This document shows positions 6,220 to 8,576 of a stretch of DNA of 8,576 nucleotides, one piece after another; positions within the stretch are counted from its first letter, which is position 1, and every line of letters begins with the position of its first letter. The notes below the pieces were generated by a model. The model saw only the letters and a list, made by a program, of their open reading frames with translations, made no database searches and had not been told where the DNA came from. Made by a program: the position numbers and the translations under genes. The stretch lies in assembly GCA_002431805.1 (NCBI GenBank), contig DJEE01000021.1, positions 17,184 through 25,759 of the forward strand, given 5' to 3'. The stretch is from Eggerthellaceae bacterium UBA5906. Its GTDB lineage: Bacteria; Actinomycetota; Coriobacteriia; Coriobacteriales; Eggerthellaceae.

Positions 6220-7689
6220 TCAAAACCAGGCATCTTTCAAGGCCCTCACGCCGCCGGGTATCTCTTCAGGGCTGATTGCTGAGAACCCGATCATCACCGC
6301 GTTCTCAGCGTTTTCCTTGTCCTGCCACATCCTTGACGTCCCGTATACCTGCGCGTCGTGCTTTCGCGCGGAATCTAGCAGCTGCTCTTGCGACATGCCG
6401 TTACGGACGTTCAAATAGAAATGCATTCCCGAGAAGACTCCAGAAACTTCGACGCGGTCCCCCATTTCAAGCTGAAGGCACTCGAGCAGCACGTCGTGGC
6501 GTTTGTGAAGGCTTCGGGCCATTCGCCTGACCTGCGCATCCCAATGCCCTTGGGAGAAAAACCGCGCGAGCGCTTCCTGCACAAGCCACGGCGTGGAGGG
6601 GTGCGTGTGGTTGAAAAGCATGAGGTATCTTCTGAGAAGCTTCGGCGGAAGGACGAAATAGGCGATTCGAACGCTGGGCGACAGCACTTTCGAAACGTTG
6701 CAAAGGTATATGACTCGGTTGTGAGCGTCGAGCGATTGCAGCGAGGGGATGGGAAGCGAGTTATAGCGATATTCGTTGCAGCTGTCGTCTTCGATGATAT
6801 ACGCGTTGTTTTGCTCGGCCCACTTCAACAGGCGGATTCTTGCGTCAAGGGAAAGCACCTTTCCGGTCGGGAACTGGTGCGACGGCGTGGCGAATATGAT
6901 TTTCGGTTTTGCCTCATCGATTGCCCGGAGAAACGCGTCGGCGCCGTGGACGACGGTCAGGGGCGCGATCCGGAACCCGTTTCGCCGAGCCGCCTCGATG
7001 GCGGTCGCGTACCCCGGTTCCTCGATGCCGACGACGTGGCAGCGTCGATCGAACAGCTGGAAAAGCGTATTGAGCGCATTGTCGGTTCCAGGCTGCAGGA
7101 CGACCTGCTCCGCAGTGCAGCGGGCTCCCCTCGCTCGCGAGACGTAGCGGGCAATCTCGGCGCAAAGGCCGCTCGGCTCGTTGGACTGCATATACCGGGA
7201 CATCTCAGGTATCTCGTCTTTGTAGAGGACGTCGTTGATGAGCTGTCTCCATATTTTCGCGGGGAAGGCGTCGCGGGGAAGGTTTGCGTACGAAAAGTCG
7301 TAGCGCACCTTACGACCTTTTGCGTTTTCGGCGTAAAAAGCTTCCTGATCTCTGCCGTGCGCGATGGCCGCGACCTCGCGAAAGCGCTCTTCAACCGCGT
7401 CGGGGATTTCCTGCAGGAACTCGGTGTCGAACTTCTCGACGACGTAGCCCGAGCGGGGGACGTTGCGGGCTATGCCCTCCACCGAAAGCTGCAGATACGC
7501 CTGTTCCACGGTTGTGTGGGAGACGCCGAGGGCGCAGGAGAGCGTTCTTATGGAAGGCAGCTTCCGGCCTTCCTCTATGCTCCCCGAGAGGGCGAGAGAG
7601 CGTATCTGCTCGTAAATCTGCTGGTAGAGGGGCTTCCCGCTGTCGCTGGTGACGTAAAGAGTCAAGTCGACGGGATTTGATTTCGCCAT
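6220..7689 (-). CDS. MocR-type (GntR winged helix plus aminotransferase fold) transcriptional regulator
   Basis: The product has 489 residues. An N-terminal GntR wHTH (about 8-86; LYQQIYEQIR 21-30, KLPSIRTLS 43-51, VSHTTVEQAYLQL 56-68, PRSGYVV 78-84) is joined by a linker to a type-I aminotransferase-like domain (about 130-489). Domain features are Q199-PGTDNAL, EEPGYATA (223-230), TPSHQFPTG (268-276), IEDDS (299-303) with Asp301 as the predicted contact to the pyridine nitrogen, and Lys334 in VSKVLSPSVRIAY as the predicted PLP lysine. MocR proteins use PLP, alone or with an amino compound, as effector. The ATG at 7689 has GGAAGG upstream; an upstream extension to 7863 would be polar, would overlap the divergent start and does not resemble the family. 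Family members usually read EDDYDSE where this has EDDSCNE, so the PLP-contacting Tyr is apparently Ser. Being divergent from a molybdoenzyme, it may control that gene and itself. Confidence 0.92.
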   Translation of the reverse strand: MAKSNPVDLTLYVTSDSGKPLYQQIYEQIRSLALSGSIEEGRKLPSIRTLSCALGVSHTTVEQAYLQLSVEGIARNVPRSGYVVEKFDTEFLQEIPDAVEERFREVAAIAHGRDQEAFYAENAKGRKVRYDFSYANLPRDAFPAKIWRQLINDVLYKDEIPEMSRYMQSNEPSGLCAEIARYVSRARGARCTAEQVVLQPGTDNALNTLFQLFDRRCHVVGIEEPGYATAIEAARRNGFRIAPLTVVHGADAFLRAIDEAKPKIIFATPSHQFPTGKVLSLDARIRLLKWAEQNNAYIIEDDSCNEYRYNSLPIPSLQSLDAHNRVIYLCNVSKVLSPSVRIAYFVLPPKLLRRYLMLFNHTHPSTPWLVQEALARFFSQGHWDAQVRRMARSLHKRHDVLLECLQLEMGDRVEVSGVFSGMHFYLNVRNGMSQEQLLDSARKHDAQVYGTSRMWQDKENAENAVMIGFSAISPEEIPGGVRALKDAWF

Positions 7690-7714
7690 GCGGCCGCCTT
7701 CCGCTCGGAGCGAA

Positions 7715-7746
7715 CTGTCCGTATAAGAATATTCAAATCTGTCCGT
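7715..7746. promoter_or_regulatory. Direct repeat pair, candidate MocR operator
   Basis: CTGTCCGT occurs at 7715-7722 and again at 7739-7746, 24 bp apart start to start. A perfect GAATATTC palindrome (7727-7734) sits exactly midway, and CTGTACAG (7748-7755), also palindromic, follows. MocR regulators such as GabR bind direct repeats next to their own gene, so a site 26 bp upstream of the MocR start codon fits autoregulation. The binding itself is inferred. Confidence 0.5.
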
Positions 7747-7811
7747 TCTGTACAGGACGGGGTGCCAATAAGATTCACGTATGGCAGCAGGGGGCCGCGA
7801 TGAGCGACGTT

Positions 7812-7841
7812 TTGCGATGCCATGCGAGACGAGGATATGAT
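7812..7841 (+). promoter_or_regulatory. Possible promoter of the second molybdoenzyme
   Basis: TTGCGA (7812-7817), 18 bp, TATGAT (7836-7841). The -10 is good and the -35 fair. The start point would fall near 7848, almost on the AGAGGGG ribosome binding site (7849-7855), which makes the leader unusually short and lowers confidence. Confidence 0.3.
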
Positions 7842-7862
7842 ACAAGAGAGAGGGGTTGAACA

Positions 7863-8576
7863 ATGAGCGCGTTCGCTACGGAGGGAAGTGTGAGCCGTCG
7901 AGGTTTCTTGAAGCAGTCGGCGCTTGCCGGCATCGTGCTAGGGGCCGGGGGCGGCTTGACCGCGTGCGCCTCGTCGGACGGAGGAAGCCAATCGGGCTTT
8001 CGCGCGTCCGGGGTTTCCACAGCCGGTTATCAATACGCTCACGAGCAGATGGAGGGGGAGTGGCATCACTGCGCGTGCCAGCGAAACTGCTTCGATACCT
8101 GCTCCATAGAAGCCAAGGTGTGCGGTGGGCGTCTAGTCGAGGTTCGCGGGGCGCACGACAACCCGTACACGAAGGGCGGGCTTTGCGTGAAGACGCAGAG
8201 CTACGTCGACTGGTGCTATGCGCCCGACCGCATCATGTACCCGCTTAAGCGAACGGGCAAAAGGGCCCGGGGTGCTCGTTTGAGCGAATCAGCTGGGACG
8301 AAGCGGTCGAAGCCATCACGGAGAAATGGAAGAGCATCATCAGCAAATACGGCGGTGAGGCCATCACGTGGTCGCGCTACCAAGGGAACCAAGGCTCCGT
8401 CATGCGCCGCTGCCTGGAGCCGCTCTTCTTCAAGATGGGCGCAACGTACTGCGAAGGCTCCATGTGCAACAACGGGTACGTGTACTCGCTGCCGTACACG
8501 ACGGCTGGAGTTCCCGTCATGCGCGCAGAGGACATCGCGTCGAAGAAACTGTACGTATCGTGGGGCCACAACCCCG
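7863..8576 (+). CDS. Tat-exported molybdopterin oxidoreductase, N-terminal part, with an apparent frameshift near 8262
   Basis: ATG at 7863 follows AGAGGGG by 7 nt. The N-terminus has a Tat motif, SRRGFLK (11-17), a hydrophobic stretch and a clear lipobox LTAC ending at Cys35, so the enzyme is probably an extracytoplasmic lipoprotein. Cys72, Cys76, Cys80 (CQRNCFDTC) and Cys108 (GGLCVK) are the predicted [4Fe-4S] ligands. APDRIMYPLKRTGKR (120-134) is typical of the family. After 8262 the expected sequence (GPGCSFERISWDEA and onward through VSWGHNP at the window end) continues in the frame starting at 8264, not the starting frame. The starting frame stays open to 8576 but encodes an atypical basic Ser/Arg-rich sequence. 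One base is missing relative to an intact gene. In the restored frame, the Mo-ligand region reads EGSMCNNG, so Cys or Ser may be the ligand; I cannot decide. The gene is divergent from the MocR regulator. Substrate unknown. Confidence 0.88.
   Translation, partial: MSAFATEGSVSRRGFLKQSALAGIVLGAGGGLTACASSDGGSQSGFRASGVSTAGYQYAHEQMEGEWHHCACQRNCFDTCSIEAKVCGGRLVEVRGAHDNPYTKGGLCVKTQSYVDWCYAPDRIMYPLKRTGKRARGARLSESAGTKRSKPSRRNGRASSANTAVRPSRGRATKGTKAPSCAAAWSRSSSRWAQRTAKAPCATTGTCTRCRTRRLEFPSCAQRTSRRRNCTYRGATTP
8249..8275 (+). other. Frameshift site in the second molybdoenzyme
   Basis: The run AAAA-GGG-CCC-GGGG (8259-8272) marks the frame change. The shifted frame has a stop (TAA, 8246-8248) just upstream, which bounds the event to its right. 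One more G or A here would give TG-K-R/K-GPGCSFERISWDEA, the expected sequence. The homopolymers make a deletion, slippage or sequencing error equally possible. Confidence 0.8.

Noticed and set aside
6388..7680. A 430-codon plus-strand open frame opposite the MocR gene
   Set aside because: Antisense shadow of a strongly supported regulator; its composition is typical of the reverse complement of GC-rich coding DNA.
7690..7863. N-terminal extension of the MocR protein to a start at 7863
   Set aside because: The added 58 residues do not resemble the family, would overlap the divergent start codon and control repeats, and the ATG at 7689 has its own ribosome binding site and begins just before the wHTH.
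8256..8272. Programmed -1 ribosomal frameshifting as the explanation of the split molybdoenzyme
   Set aside because: The codons at the break are GGC AAA AGG GCC, which do not form an X-XXY-YYZ slippery heptamer; re-pairing after a -1 slip would be mismatched at both sites, and no such mechanism is expected in this family.
1..8576. CRISPR arrays, tRNA or rRNA genes, insertion sequences, attachment sites
   Set aside because: I looked for regularly spaced repeats, cloverleaf or rRNA-like stretches and transposase motifs with terminal repeats and saw none.

Overview
The window looks like a chromosomal segment of an anaerobic respiratory actinobacterium, most likely of the Eggerthellaceae (Coriobacteriia: Eggerthella, Gordonibacter, Slackia, Adlercreutzia and relatives). 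The reasons are a moderately GC-rich composition, two Tat-exported and probably lipidated DMSO-reductase-family molybdoenzymes, two different anchor families (DmsC and NrfD/PsrC), and strong purine-rich ribosome binding sites. The assignment comes from gene content only; no search was run.

Left half (1-5419), all on the minus strand, two consecutive transcription units. The upstream unit has an NrfD-type membrane anchor (5419-4496), a YtrA-like GntR repressor (4479-4069) and an SPFH/slipin membrane protein (4085-3117). The gene spacing is 16 nt and then a 17-nt overlap, so this is a tight operon. The downstream unit has a DmsC-type anchor (2854-2084) and, 21 nt later, a DmsA-like Tat molybdoenzyme (2062 to beyond position 1, C-terminus outside the window). 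Both promoters carry the same 16-bp palindrome, ATTGTCG-N2-CGACAAT. It occurs once at 5453-5468, touching the -10 box and covering the predicted start point. It occurs at 3033-3048 inside the -35/-10 spacer, with an imperfect second copy at 3053-3068, 20 bp away. The simplest reading is a local regulon in which one repressor, plausibly the GntR protein itself, controls both units.

Middle (5420-6219). A divergent intergenic region leads to a lone plus-strand small membrane protein (5593-6120) that weakly resembles an ECF transporter S component. A convergent spacer with GC-rich hairpins follows.

Right half (6220-8576). A MocR-type regulator (wHTH plus aminotransferase fold, 7689-6220) is divergent from a second Tat molybdoenzyme (7863 to the window edge), with a 173-bp control region containing a 24-bp-spaced direct repeat of CTGTCCGT. 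The second molybdoenzyme has an apparent one-base deletion near 8259-8272: the homologous protein continues in another frame, so the gene is either broken, phase-variable or affected by a sequencing error.

Main points of interest: the NrfD-GntR-slipin operon, its shared operator with the DmsC/DmsA unit, the absence of a DmsB ferredoxin subunit between anchor and catalytic subunit, and the frameshifted molybdoenzyme under possible MocR control.
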